From the NCBI GenBank assembly GCA_012103605.1, contig WLWL01000002.1:1-64000 (forward strand): DNA of 64,000 bases, read 5' to 3'. Positions 52,528-61,712 of this stretch are shown piece after piece. How positions within the stretch are numbered: the first letter of the stretch is position 1; each line of letters begins with the position of its first letter. Origin of the DNA: Candidatus Nanopelagicales bacterium (GTDB taxonomy: Bacteria; Actinomycetota; Actinomycetes; S36-B12). A model generated the notes under the pieces. That model was not told the DNA's origin. It ran no database searches and saw only the letters and a list, made by a program, of their open reading frames with translations. The position numbers were made by a program, and so were the translations under genes.

Positions 52528-53157
52528 ATGGTGGCTATGTCCGATCGCGAAGTGGTCGTTGTTTCCCGACCCTACGAGCCCGAGGGCGATTCGCTGTCGC
52601 TTGCTCGTGATTTGGCGGCAAGCACCTTCGGCCTCGTGGTCTACAGCACCCAGACCGCTGTTGCCTTGACTGAGGCAACCATGCGTTCCGTCGTCGGATC
52701 GGTTCTCGACAAAACCGTTCCTGCCATCGCCGACGCCATCATCTCAAGGATTGATCTCACCGACATTGTCGTGCGGCAAGTGGATCTGCAATCGATCATT
52801 CTTCGCGCTCTAGACGAGATCGACATAACCCAAATCGTGATCGACCGAGTGGATGTCGACGAGATCGTCGGAAAGACCGACCTTGACGCCGTGATCGATC
52901 GGATTCCGATGCTGCAGATCGCGGACTACATCATCGAGGAGGTCGACCTTCCACAGATCATCCGCGAGAGCACGGGCGGCGTCGCCCTCGACGCCTTCAC
53001 CACTACCCGTGTTTCGGCTATCCGGGCAGACGAGATCATCTCGACGATGGTGGACACCGTCCTGTTGCGACGGTTGCGTCAACGTGAACGCAAACTCACG
53101 GTCTCCGATCCTGAGCCCGATCCGCAAGAAGAAACAACCGAAGAGCCTGGGCGATGA
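52528..53157 (+). CDS. hypothetical protein with tandem (I/V)D-x-x-x-I(I/V) repeats
   Basis: IDLTDIVVRQVDLQSIILRALDEIDITQIVIDRVDVDEIVGKTDLDAVIDRIPMLQIADYIIEEVDLPQIIREST; 4-bp overlap with the following RDD gene. Confidence 0.8.
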   Translation: MVAMSDREVVVVSRPYEPEGDSLSLARDLAASTFGLVVYSTQTAVALTEATMRSVVGSVLDKTVPAIADAIISRIDLTDIVVRQVDLQSIILRALDEIDITQIVIDRVDVDEIVGKTDLDAVIDRIPMLQIADYIIEEVDLPQIIRESTGGVALDAFTTTRVSAIRADEIISTMVDTVLLRRLRQRERKLTVSDPEPDPQEETTEEPGR

Positions 53158-53765
53158 CGTCTTTTCAGCAATACCGCGATCATCACGATGCGCAGGGACC
53201 GGTCGTCCTGGAAACCGTCCCTGCTGCCGGACGTCGCTATCAAGGTGATCGTGCCGGATTCGTCATCAGGGCGATCGCCGCTGTCTTGGACGTCGTTTTT
53301 GTCGGCATCATCGTTGTGCTCTTGTGGATTGGGGTGTGGTTATTCCTTCTGATCTTCAACCCCCTCATCGACCCCGATCTCACAGTAGAAGTCACTCCAC
53401 CGTCGGGCTACTTCCTGCTCGCTGGATACCTCCTCATGTGGTTGTACTGGACATGGATGTGGGCGACGAACGGCCGAAGCTTGGGTCAGTACCTGATGGG
53501 GTTGCGGGTGGTCGGACGTCAAGGCCGTCGTTTCGGGTGGAAGCTGGCGATGCTGCGGTCTGGATTCTGCGCGGTCTTTCCGCCGGGGTTGGTGTGGGCG
53601 ATCATCAGTCCACGCAATAGGTCCGTCCAAGACGTCATGCTCCGCACCAGCGTGATTCACGACTGGTCATCTTCATCATCGGCGTCGACGCCTGAGTCGA
53701 CGCCTGAGTCATCACCCACGCCAACATCCGCTCCGACTACATCACCGTCGGACGCCGGTGAATAG
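53154..53765 (+). CDS. RDD-family membrane protein
   Basis: RAGFVIRAIAAVLDVVFVGIIVVLLW, NGRSLGQYLMGLRVVGRQGRRFGWKLAMLR, RNRSVQDVMLRTSV. Confidence 0.9.
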   Translation: MTSFQQYRDHHDAQGPVVLETVPAAGRRYQGDRAGFVIRAIAAVLDVVFVGIIVVLLWIGVWLFLLIFNPLIDPDLTVEVTPPSGYFLLAGYLLMWLYWTWMWATNGRSLGQYLMGLRVVGRQGRRFGWKLAMLRSGFCAVFPPGLVWAIISPRNRSVQDVMLRTSVIHDWSSSSSASTPESTPESSPTPTSAPTTSPSDAGE

Positions 53766-54504
53766 AACGCGCCGTCATCGCACGGCGACTGCGGCCGTGG
53801 CGTGTATCGCTGCGTGTGTGTGCGTCTTGTTCGGCGTGCCCGCTCACGCGGACATCGTCCAAAGCCCCGTCGGATCCACGGCGTCGGTGCAGGTGTCGGT
53901 GACACTGGACAACGATTGGCAGTTCGCCAACGCCGAGTGTCTTTTCATTCCGTTGCTGGTGACGTACGGCCGCGCTGATGACACGTCGATCTTGGGAGAG
54001 ACGACAGTGACCAAAGTCGGTAGCGAGAGTGTTCGTAACGAAGGCACCTTTCTGGTGCTGCCGGGAGACGCTGTCTCGGGGCAGCTGTTGGACGAGATAT
54101 TCGTCTGCCCCGCCGACGGCACGGGGGAGTATCGACTCTCGACGGTTATTCGCGCGATCGGGCCGGCAAGCGAGGACAGCGTCGAATTGAAGCCCTTGAC
54201 CTTCTGGGTGCGTCCGGCGTCGTCCCAGATCAGCCGCGTGACAGCCGTTTCCGTCCACGAGGGAACGCGCGTTCGTGGTCGCGCGACGGCGGGCGATTCG
54301 ATCGATAAGACGGCGGCCACCGGGGTGGTGGAAATTCGGTTCGCCAAGAACCGTCGCTGGGGTGCTCCGTACTACGCAACCGTCACCGACGGGCGTTTCG
54401 ACCAGGTGGTCCCACAGTCGATCGCCCGGGGAACGCGCGTGAAGGTGACGCTCACCCGATGCTCGTGGTGCTCACGGGCATCGCGAACGGCCCGGGTGCG
54501 GTAA
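53758..54504 (+). CDS. exported hypothetical protein
   Basis: Signal-peptide-like TATAAVACIAACVCVLFGVPAHAD then beta-rich sequence. Confidence 0.7.
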   Translation: MNRTRRHRTATAAVACIAACVCVLFGVPAHADIVQSPVGSTASVQVSVTLDNDWQFANAECLFIPLLVTYGRADDTSILGETTVTKVGSESVRNEGTFLVLPGDAVSGQLLDEIFVCPADGTGEYRLSTVIRAIGPASEDSVELKPLTFWVRPASSQISRVTAVSVHEGTRVRGRATAGDSIDKTAATGVVEIRFAKNRRWGAPYYATVTDGRFDQVVPQSIARGTRVKVTLTRCSWCSRASRTARVR

Positions 54505-54560
54505 GGCGAGCGCGACGGGACGAGCGCGATAGGACGAGCGCGGTAGGACGGATGCGGTAG
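54505..54560. repeat. 14-bp intergenic tandem repeat x4
   Basis: ggcgagcgcgacgg gacgagcgcgatag gacgagcgcggtag gacggatgcggtag directly after the stop of the exported hypothetical. Confidence 0.9.
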
Positions 54561-54586
54561 CGGCATGTGACGGCACGTACAGTGCT

Positions 54587-55240
54587 GTGGTGTTCTCTCC
54601 GGGCTCGCAGGCGCCGCTGATGATGGCGCGTCGCTGCGTGCGGATGTTGTCCGCGGCGTGTGTGCTGCTACTGGTTGCCGTGGGCGCCTCACCCGCCTTC
54701 GCCGCGGATGTCGTCGCTGGTGCACGGACGTATCAACGAGCCGCCACCGTTCTGGGAAGCGATGTCGCGGTATGGCGTCCGACCTACACCGCAGGCTTGC
54801 CACGGCGCGGACCGATCGACGTGATCGCGTATGGCAAGTCGTCCAATCGAGCGACCTTCGCTGGCGCTACCTACGGCAAGAGGATGCCGAGCTTCACGAT
54901 CGCCCAGAAGGGCGCCGCCGATCGCTGGGCGGCGCGACCTGTCGACCGTGCGGAGCAGGGTCTGGTGGAGACGGTCGCGGTGCGGATAGGGGCCCCGGGG
55001 AGCAAGCGGGTTGTTCGGGCACGGGTCTTCGCGGACTGTCGGGGTCAAGACCCGTCCAACAGCGATCAACGCCGTTGTGATCGCCGAGACGTGGTGCGCT
55101 TCGGGGGGAGCGTGGAATTGCTTGCTCGCACGATGAGTTCTGGTGAACCGCTCGCTTCCAGTATCCGCATCGATAGTCAAGGGTTGACGTACGCCCAATT
55201 GGTCCGGGTCGCGTCCGGATTAGTGCCCGTCACCAAGTGA
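54587..55240 (+). CDS. exported hypothetical protein
   Basis: Signal peptide RMLSAACVLLLVAVGASPAFAADVVAG; no recognised domain. Confidence 0.65.
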   Translation: MVFSPGSQAPLMMARRCVRMLSAACVLLLVAVGASPAFAADVVAGARTYQRAATVLGSDVAVWRPTYTAGLPRRGPIDVIAYGKSSNRATFAGATYGKRMPSFTIAQKGAADRWAARPVDRAEQGLVETVAVRIGAPGSKRVVRARVFADCRGQDPSNSDQRRCDRRDVVRFGGSVELLARTMSSGEPLASSIRIDSQGLTYAQLVRVASGLVPVTK

Positions 55241-55288
55241 AATGTCAGTCAGTCTCGCTAACCTGACCACACCGATGCGGAAGGGGCG

Positions 55289-56473
55289 ATGGTGACGGAT
55301 ATAGGCCTGGGTGTTGTGGTGGCGGTAGGAGTTCTTCTGGGGCTTGTCGTCGGCATGGTCGTGGGCTGGATCGCCTCCCGGCGGATGGGTCGCAAGGATT
55401 TTGCACTTCAATCCGAGGCTATTCGTGCCGAGTCTGAGTCCGCAGTTGCCCGCTTGAATGCCGAACTCATCGAGGCGCAGGGGCAAATTCGGGTGTTGGA
55501 GACCGATCGTGCCTCGTTGCAGGGGGAGAAGTCCTCGGCGAAATCACTGGAGGACCGCCTGGAGCCGGTGCGCGAGGCACTCGAAGGACTTCGACGTACG
55601 ACCCAGCAGGCCGAGGTCGAACGAGCGAAATCCGCCGCGGAGTTGCGCACGCAGATCGACGGCGTTCAGCGCAATTACACGTCATTGGAGTCAGCAACAA
55701 AGCAACTCGTCGCTGCAATGAGCTCAGGTCAATCCCGTGGTCAGTGGGGAGAGATGCAACTCGAGCAACTGCTCGAGCATTCGGGTCTTGTCGAGGGAGT
55801 TCACTTTCGACGTCAGGACTCGCGCATGACCGAGGCCGGCGGTGCCCGCCCGGACGTTGTGGTCGATCTGCCGGGAGGCGGCGAGATTCTCATTGACGCG
55901 AAGTTTCCCTTCGACGCCTATTGGCGGGCGATCAAAGCGGACAACGAAGTGGAAATTGACGCTCACCTGCACAAACATGCGGAGGACGTCCTGGCTCGAG
56001 CCAAGGAACTGTCGTCCAAGCGTTACTGGGAATCCAACATCAGCCCAGACTTCGTTGTCATGTTTCTTCCGCTGGAGTCGTTGCTCTCGAGTGCTCTGGA
56101 GACCAACGGCTTGCTACTGGAGGAGGTCTTTGCCCGAAACGTTGTCTTGGCGACGCCAACGACCATTCTCGGGATGTTGCGAACAATTCAATTCGGCTAC
56201 CAACGCAAGTTGATGGCGGACAACGCTGAGGAGATCCGGGCCGCGGGTGCGGAGATGTTGACCAGGCTTGAGAAAGCCGTCGATCACCTCGGAACCTTGC
56301 GGAAAGGCTTGATGAGCGCCGTGAAGGGCTACAACGAGTTCATCGGGTCGATGGACAGCAGGGTGATGGTTCAGGCCCGCAGAATGAAGGAACTCGGCGT
56401 CGCGTCCTCGACGGACTTGGAACTACCGTCCGATGTGACGGAGACTCTGCGAGAGTCGAGGTCGTCGGAGTAG
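55289..56473 (+). CDS. rmuC: DNA recombination protein RmuC
   Basis: 394 aa; N-terminal TM, coiled coil, RGQWGEMQLEQLLEHSGLVEGVHFRRQ, DVVVDLPGGGEILIDAKFPFDAYWRA. Confidence 0.95.
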   Translation: MVTDIGLGVVVAVGVLLGLVVGMVVGWIASRRMGRKDFALQSEAIRAESESAVARLNAELIEAQGQIRVLETDRASLQGEKSSAKSLEDRLEPVREALEGLRRTTQQAEVERAKSAAELRTQIDGVQRNYTSLESATKQLVAAMSSGQSRGQWGEMQLEQLLEHSGLVEGVHFRRQDSRMTEAGGARPDVVVDLPGGGEILIDAKFPFDAYWRAIKADNEVEIDAHLHKHAEDVLARAKELSSKRYWESNISPDFVVMFLPLESLLSSALETNGLLLEEVFARNVVLATPTTILGMLRTIQFGYQRKLMADNAEEIRAAGAEMLTRLEKAVDHLGTLRKGLMSAVKGYNEFIGSMDSRVMVQARRMKELGVASSTDLELPSDVTETLRESRSSE

Positions 56474-56508
56474 AAGATCGATGATCCAGGTGTCGTTGTG
56501 CGTTGCCG

Positions 56509-56564
56509 GTTCGCCTATCGCGGTCCACCTATCGCGGTTCACCCATGACGGTCCGCCGATCACA
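56509..56564. repeat. 14-bp degenerate tandem repeat x4 between rmuC and helD-like gene
   Basis: gttcgcctatcgcg gtccacctatcgcg gttcacccatgacg gtccgccgatcaca. Confidence 0.8.
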
Positions 56565-58656
56565 GCACGCGAAGGACGTGAAGATCCTTCGTAGCCCGGG
56601 TGGCCGCTACGTAGATGTCTGCCCCTCGTGGGTGTTGAGAGCTCAGGGCATCGGGATCCACCACGATGACGCAATCGAACTCGAGTCCCTTGGCCTGTTG
56701 GGCTGAGAGCACGGCGATGGGGGCATCGAGCGCTGCGCTGCCGAAACCGAAGCGCGGCTCGGGCAGCAGCTCGCGCAAATGGGGCAGCAGTGCGTCGGGT
56801 GCGATTACGGCGCTGCGTCCGTCCTCGGAAGCAACTGATTGCGCGTATTGCGGCAACTCGGATAGCGGCAGAGATGCCTCGACTACCTCCGATCCGTCGC
56901 GGATGGGGGTCAGTACGGGTGGATCACCCCCCGCTTCCAGCAGCAGACGCGTGGCTACTTCCGCGATCTGACGGGTGATTCGGTAGGTCACCGTCAGCGT
57001 GTGCAGAGCCGTCTTGCTGCGAGCCCAGGGAAGTGCCTCCTCCCAGGTGCGTGGACCGGCAGGGTGAGACGACTGTTGGAGATCGCCCACCACGGTCATC
57101 GATCGGCGGGACGCTCGCCGGCGGATAGCGCGCCAGGCCATTGCGCTCAACTCTTGAGCTTCATCAACGATCACGTGCCCGTAGATCCATTCCCGGTCGT
57201 CAATGGCTCGCTCGGCCAAGGACCCCGCATTGCCGCCGGAGTGTGACGGTCGAATGCGGTAGGCATCGGAGGCCTGCAACTCTCGGTAGTCCGGGACATC
57301 AGGGGGTGCAGCCGAGGGCGGCTCCCATGGCCCCAATGCGTTTGCTGCTTCGTCCAGTAGCGGCAGATCATCGGTTGTCCAGGGAGCGTCCGGTGAGCGC
57401 ACCAGTGCTGCTCGCTCGTCGGCCGTGAGGATGCCTGTCGCGGCTTCATTGAGGATCGATGCATCGGTGAGCAGATCGCCGATGATGCGCTCGGCGGTTG
57501 TCGGAAGCCACATCAAGTTGAATTCCCGGCGGACTGTCGAGTCCTCGACCATCGACGCAATCAGATCGTCGCAGTACTCCTGGTCTTCGGGATCGTGACC
57601 GGTGTCGCGCGCGACATTGCGTGCTGCTTGCTGGAGCACGCGCCGCAGGAATGGATCGCGACCGTCGTGGAAACGTCGACTGCGGGAGATACCTTTGCTC
57701 GCCTGCTCGATTTCCTCTGAGGACAGTCGTACCCGCATGCCCGTGTGTGTCGTCAGCGTCACTCCTGTGCGAGGAATGCGTACGCGAGCGGTGACGGCCC
57801 GCGCTATCACCCGTGCCATGCGATCCGAGCCTTTGATGCGTGCCACGTCATGAGCATCGTCTGCGGTCGGTCGCACGTCCGGATACAACTGTCGAGGTGT
57901 CAGAAGAACAACATCTGTTTCACCCAAACTAGGAAGAACTTGATCGATGTAGTGAAGAAAAACGTTGCTGGGTCCAACGATCAGCACCCCGTCGCGTGCG
58001 AGTTGTTCGCGATGCGTATAAAGCAACCATGCGGCTCGGTGAAGTGCGACGACGGTCTTGCCAGTCCCGGGGCCTCCTTGCACGATGGTGACCTGGTCAA
58101 GATCGCTGCGAATAATGGCGTCTTGATCCGATGCGATGGTGGCAAGAATGTCTGCCATCCGTCCCGAGCGCGGCGCTTCCATTGCCGACAGACTCGGGTC
58201 AACGGCTTCGTGGATTCCATCGAAGGTTTCGTCATCCACGTGAGTAACGTGCGGCCCTCGCGGTGAGGGACGTGTGGCGATGCGCCGCCGCAGCACGACA
58301 TCCATCGGATTCTTGTTTGTGGCCTGATAAAACGGCGCGGCTTGGGGGGCTCGCCAGTCGATCAGAAGAATGTCGCCGGCCTCATCGCGCATGCCGATTC
58401 GCCCGATGTGGTGATCGTCACCTCCGTCGAATCGCAGTCGCCCGAAGCACATTCGAGGGCGCGCCGCCTCGGCGGCGTGTAGTTGAAGGCGCAGATTGTC
58501 CAGGAGTGCTTCGCGTTCGAGTTCATCTTGGCCGGTGCCCGTACTCGGAGCACTCGTAGTGTTGCTGATGCGTGACCGGAGGTGGTCGATGTGCTGGTCG
58601 AGGTGCGAGTGAGCATGGTCGATGAATGTTTGCTCATCCTCGATGCTGCTGGGCAC
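56560..58656 (-). CDS. UvrD-like superfamily 1 helicase, HelD/HelR-like RNA polymerase-recycling ATPase
   Basis: 698 aa; MCFGRLRFDGGDDHHIGRIGMRDEAGDILLIDWRAPQAAPFYQAT, IVQGGPGTGKTVVALHRAAWLLY, VIVDEAQELSAMAWRAI, SAQQAKGLEFDCVIVVDP. Confidence 0.88.
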   Translation of the reverse strand: MPSSIEDEQTFIDHAHSHLDQHIDHLRSRISNTTSAPSTGTGQDELEREALLDNLRLQLHAAEAARPRMCFGRLRFDGGDDHHIGRIGMRDEAGDILLIDWRAPQAAPFYQATNKNPMDVVLRRRIATRPSPRGPHVTHVDDETFDGIHEAVDPSLSAMEAPRSGRMADILATIASDQDAIIRSDLDQVTIVQGGPGTGKTVVALHRAAWLLYTHREQLARDGVLIVGPSNVFLHYIDQVLPSLGETDVVLLTPRQLYPDVRPTADDAHDVARIKGSDRMARVIARAVTARVRIPRTGVTLTTHTGMRVRLSSEEIEQASKGISRSRRFHDGRDPFLRRVLQQAARNVARDTGHDPEDQEYCDDLIASMVEDSTVRREFNLMWLPTTAERIIGDLLTDASILNEAATGILTADERAALVRSPDAPWTTDDLPLLDEAANALGPWEPPSAAPPDVPDYRELQASDAYRIRPSHSGGNAGSLAERAIDDREWIYGHVIVDEAQELSAMAWRAIRRRASRRSMTVVGDLQQSSHPAGPRTWEEALPWARSKTALHTLTVTYRITRQIAEVATRLLLEAGGDPPVLTPIRDGSEVVEASLPLSELPQYAQSVASEDGRSAVIAPDALLPHLRELLPEPRFGFGSAALDAPIAVLSAQQAKGLEFDCVIVVDPDALSSQHPRGADIYVAATRATKDLHVLRVL

Positions 58657-58749
58657 AGGCTCCTCCTGCTTTCTTCCCAGATTGGGCAGTAGAGAAGTCT
58701 TTCATGCAACTGTCTGTCGCGCACTACCGGAACGCGTAATACTGCGCCG

Positions 58750-59424
58750 ATGGTGGTGCCGTCGCAGTGGCCGTGCCCGATCGACGACATCGTGATCTGG
58801 TCGTTTGCCTTTGACGATGGCGAGGACGTCGTCGAGGGCGCCCACGAGGCCTTGATTGACGGAGGCCTTGCGGACGGAGTCACCGAAGACTGGCAGCAGT
58901 TGTCCGAGAGTGGCGATGTGCCGCCAACGGGCAGCCCGCGGTGGGCTGAATGGGCTTTGGGGAGAGGCGCCGTGCGTCAGGCGGCGACTGCTGTCGGGCT
59001 CACGGACGTTCGATTGGAGCGATCACCTGAGGGTGCTCCCTTTATCGCGGACTCGGCATGGGGCGTGTCTATCGCGCATACCTCGGGGTTGGTCCTCGGC
59101 GCGGTAGGGCCGGGCCGTATTGGTGTGGATGTCGAGAGAGCCGATCGGGACGTCACGCGACTTGTGCGCGCACTCTTGCCCAGTGAGCGCGAACTCACTG
59201 TCTCATTGAGCGCGATCTCCATCATGGTGGCGAAAGAGGCGGCTGCGAAGGCGACAGGGCAGGGGCTCGGGGGCTCTTTGGCGCGCTGGCCAGTGGTTGA
59301 TGTTGAACTGTCCGGAATCGCGCCTTGTGTCGGCGTCGCCAGCGCCGCGGCTCGGGTCATTGATGTCCGAATCTACGAGCATTCTGGATACGTCACCGGG
59401 GTTGCGAGTTATCCCGACGACTGA
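58750..59424 (+). CDS. 4'-phosphopantetheinyl transferase superfamily protein (Sfp-like)
   Basis: GVSIAHTSGLVLGAVGPGRIGVDVERADRDVTRLVRALLPSERE...MVAKEAAAKATGQGLGG (GVDVE and KEAxxK motifs). Confidence 0.8.
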   Translation: MVVPSQWPCPIDDIVIWSFAFDDGEDVVEGAHEALIDGGLADGVTEDWQQLSESGDVPPTGSPRWAEWALGRGAVRQAATAVGLTDVRLERSPEGAPFIADSAWGVSIAHTSGLVLGAVGPGRIGVDVERADRDVTRLVRALLPSERELTVSLSAISIMVAKEAAAKATGQGLGGSLARWPVVDVELSGIAPCVGVASAAARVIDVRIYEHSGYVTGVASYPDD

Positions 59425-59498
59425 CGCTCCGTGAAAGTTGTCCACGACGACCGGCGTCCCGACGTGTCGATGGATAGCGACGCTGGCATCATGAAACG

Positions 59499-59912
59499 GT
59501 GAGCGACCCCGACGCACTGTTCGCCGTGTATGAGGAGGCGCTGGTGACGGCGCAAGACCCATCGAGCGGGGAGTGGGTGGACCCGTCTTTCGAATGTCTT
59601 GCACGGACAGACGTCGCTGCAGTTCTTACGGCCTATAACCCGGGATCGGAACGACGGAGTTGGGCGCAGAACGAGGCAGCGAATGCCCAACTGCGCGATG
59701 TATTGCAGGCGGCCTACACCGACGTGTGGCGCGCCGATGGCTTCTCGCCGGATGGCACCTGGCGAGAGCCGGGGTGGTTGGTGTGGGGGATGCCCGTGGA
59801 CGTCGCAGTTGCGATTGCTGCCGACTTTCACCAAATTGCCATCTACCACTACGACACCCACGGTGTTCGGTCCGTTGTTCCCTGCTCACCGGGTGATGGC
59901 TCGTCGGCTTAG
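59499..59912 (+). CDS. DUF3293-domain protein
   Basis: VLTAYNPGSERRSWAQNEAANAQLRDVLQ...EPGWLVWGMPVDVAVAIAADFHQIAIYHYD. Confidence 0.8.
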   Translation: MSDPDALFAVYEEALVTAQDPSSGEWVDPSFECLARTDVAAVLTAYNPGSERRSWAQNEAANAQLRDVLQAAYTDVWRADGFSPDGTWREPGWLVWGMPVDVAVAIAADFHQIAIYHYDTHGVRSVVPCSPGDGSSA

Positions 59913-59923
59913 TTCGAGCTCGC

Positions 59924-61093
59924 TTACTCCGATTCCGCTGGGTCTGACGCTGATTCCTGAGACGTGTCGAGGTCTTTCGGTGACGGCGGGGTGGGGAAGA
60001 GCGTGGCGGCGGCGTTGCGATTGGCGAGAACGATCCACTGCTGTCCGGGCTTGAACGCCAAGACCTGCCCCTGACCGTCGGTAAAGGTGGTACCGGATTC
60101 GGCGTCCGGGCGCGACCACTTCGCCTGATACATGAGCCCGTCGCGCAGCACAAGGGCATCGCCCTTGCCGATGGTGATCGCGTGGGGAGTGTTGCCGCCG
60201 CCCTTGTCGAAGAAGCGTGAGGGTTCCTGCTTCACGTACTGGATCACGACCGTTGCTGCACGTTGACCGTCGGGGGTTTCCTCCGCTTCAGCGGTTCGGC
60301 CATTGAGTGACACGCGGTAGAGACGGCTGGCCTGGTCGTAGGTGAATTCAGCCGACGAGGCAGACCATTCGTAACGTGCTGACAAGCCGACCGATCCGTT
60401 CGGGGGAGGAGTGGAGCTGAAGCTCAGTCCGATGTCGCGGGCTTGCGATGCGTCCGGCGCAGCCGTGAGGCCCTCGGGACCGTCAAGGAAATAGTTGTAC
60501 GGGGCCCGACGACTGAAGTCTCGTTGGTAGGCGAATGCAGCCTTGTTGGGCGAGATGTCGATCAACGATGAGTTAGCGATCACCGGCCACATCTTGCGCT
60601 GGGCGCCGGAGAAGCTGAAGGCGGGAGATCCGTACTGAGCCAGAAGATCGATGTCGGTGATCCGGGCCGAACGCACCGGCCCGATCCGCTCGGGAACATC
60701 GGAGGAGAAAACGGCGGCGAGGCGGGTGATGCCGTACTCGACTTCCTCGATATAGACGATGTCGGCCCGGTCCAGCCCCGCGTGCGGTTGAGCAAACCGG
60801 GTGTTGTCGAGTTTCACGACGAGAACGGGTGACGGTTCGCCCTGATCGGGCTGGGGCAGGCCGTTCAGTGGAAATGTCGGCGTGGGTGTCGGCGTGGGTG
60901 TCGGCGTGGGTGTCGGCGTGGGTGTCGGTGTCGGTGTCGGCGTCGGTGTCGGCGTCGGCGTGGCCTGGGGAGACGGGCGTGCGCTGGCTTCCGCCGATGG
61001 GGTGCCGGCGGCGTTGGGAGATGGGGTGGAGCAGCCGGCCACAGCACAGGCGGCGGCAATCGCCAGAGCCGCGAGGGCCCGAGGGGTGGTCAC
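59924..61093 (-). CDS. DUF3048-domain lipoprotein (YerB-like)
   Basis: Lipobox AACAVAGCS, (PT)n linker, VLVVKLDNTRFAQPHAGLDRADIVYIEEVEYGITRLAAVFSSDVPERIGPVRSARITDIDLLAQYG. GTG start at 61093 preferred over track start 61222. Confidence 0.9.
   Translation of the reverse strand: MTTPRALAALAIAAACAVAGCSTPSPNAAGTPSAEASARPSPQATPTPTPTPTPTPTPTPTPTPTPTPTPTPTFPLNGLPQPDQGEPSPVLVVKLDNTRFAQPHAGLDRADIVYIEEVEYGITRLAAVFSSDVPERIGPVRSARITDIDLLAQYGSPAFSFSGAQRKMWPVIANSSLIDISPNKAAFAYQRDFSRRAPYNYFLDGPEGLTAAPDASQARDIGLSFSSTPPPNGSVGLSARYEWSASSAEFTYDQASRLYRVSLNGRTAEAEETPDGQRAATVVIQYVKQEPSRFFDKGGGNTPHAITIGKGDALVLRDGLMYQAKWSRPDAESGTTFTDGQGQVLAFKPGQQWIVLANRNAAATLFPTPPSPKDLDTSQESASDPAESE
60876..60963 (-). repeat. minisatellite (6/12-bp units) encoding (Pro-Thr)n linker
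   Basis: gtcggcgtgggt units then gtcggt/gtcggc units. Confidence 0.95.
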
Positions 61094-61193
61094 GAGGGAA
61101 CTGTAGGCAAGCGGTGGAGGCCCAGGGGGGTTCGGCTCGCGGGGGAGCCGCCGTGGAATCAAAGGGAAATTCTTGGTGAAAGGGGGTTGACGG

Positions 61194-61228
61194 TGGAGTA
61201 GAATGGAGTACATTGGAGGCACTTGGGG
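61194..61228 (+). promoter_or_regulatory. MraZ box (four TGGRG direct repeats at exact 10-bp period)
   Basis: TGGAGTAGAA TGGAGTACAT TGGAGGCACT TGGGG upstream of mraZ. Confidence 0.85.
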
Positions 61229-61280
61229 TTATCACAGTGGCTAATGGGGCCAGAGTGGTGTGAGAGGGAAAGGGCAGCCA

Positions 61281-61712
61281 ATGTTTCTGGGCACCCACGC
61301 TCCTCGATTGGACGACAAGGGCCGCCTCGTTCTCCCGGCGAAATTTCGTGAGCAATTGGCCGCCGGCCTAGTTCTGACCAAGGGTCAAGACCGATCGATC
61401 GTCGTGTGGCCGGCCGCGGAGTTCTCCGCCTACTCCGAGCGCCTGAATGAGGCGTCGCGGTCCGACGCTCGTGTCCGGGCCTACCTCAGGGTGCTTTTTT
61501 CTGGTGCCTCGGATGAAATTCCCGACCGTCAGGGGCGGATCACGATGCCGACGTCCCTTCGCGAGTACGCGGGTCTGGATCGCGACGTGATCGTGGTGGG
61601 CAACGGAACCACCGCCGAGATTTGGGATTCCTCGACCTGGGAGTCCTACCTGGGCAGCCAGGAGGACGACTTCTCCGGAATAGACGAGGAGGTGATTCCG
61701 GGCGTGATGTGA
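61281..61712 (+). CDS. mraZ: transcriptional regulator MraZ
   Basis: MFLGTHAPRLDDKGRLVLPAKFREQL, RVLFSGASDEIPDRQGRITMPTSLREYAGL. Start moved to ATG 61281. Confidence 0.96.
   Translation: MFLGTHAPRLDDKGRLVLPAKFREQLAAGLVLTKGQDRSIVVWPAAEFSAYSERLNEASRSDARVRAYLRVLFSGASDEIPDRQGRITMPTSLREYAGLDRDVIVVGNGTTAEIWDSSTWESYLGSQEDDFSGIDEEVIPGVM

Noticed and set aside
60829-61179. Plus-strand ORF with (VG)n/(SVSA)n repeat
   Set aside because: Reverse strand of the (PT)n minisatellite in the DUF3048 lipoprotein; not a real elastin-like protein.
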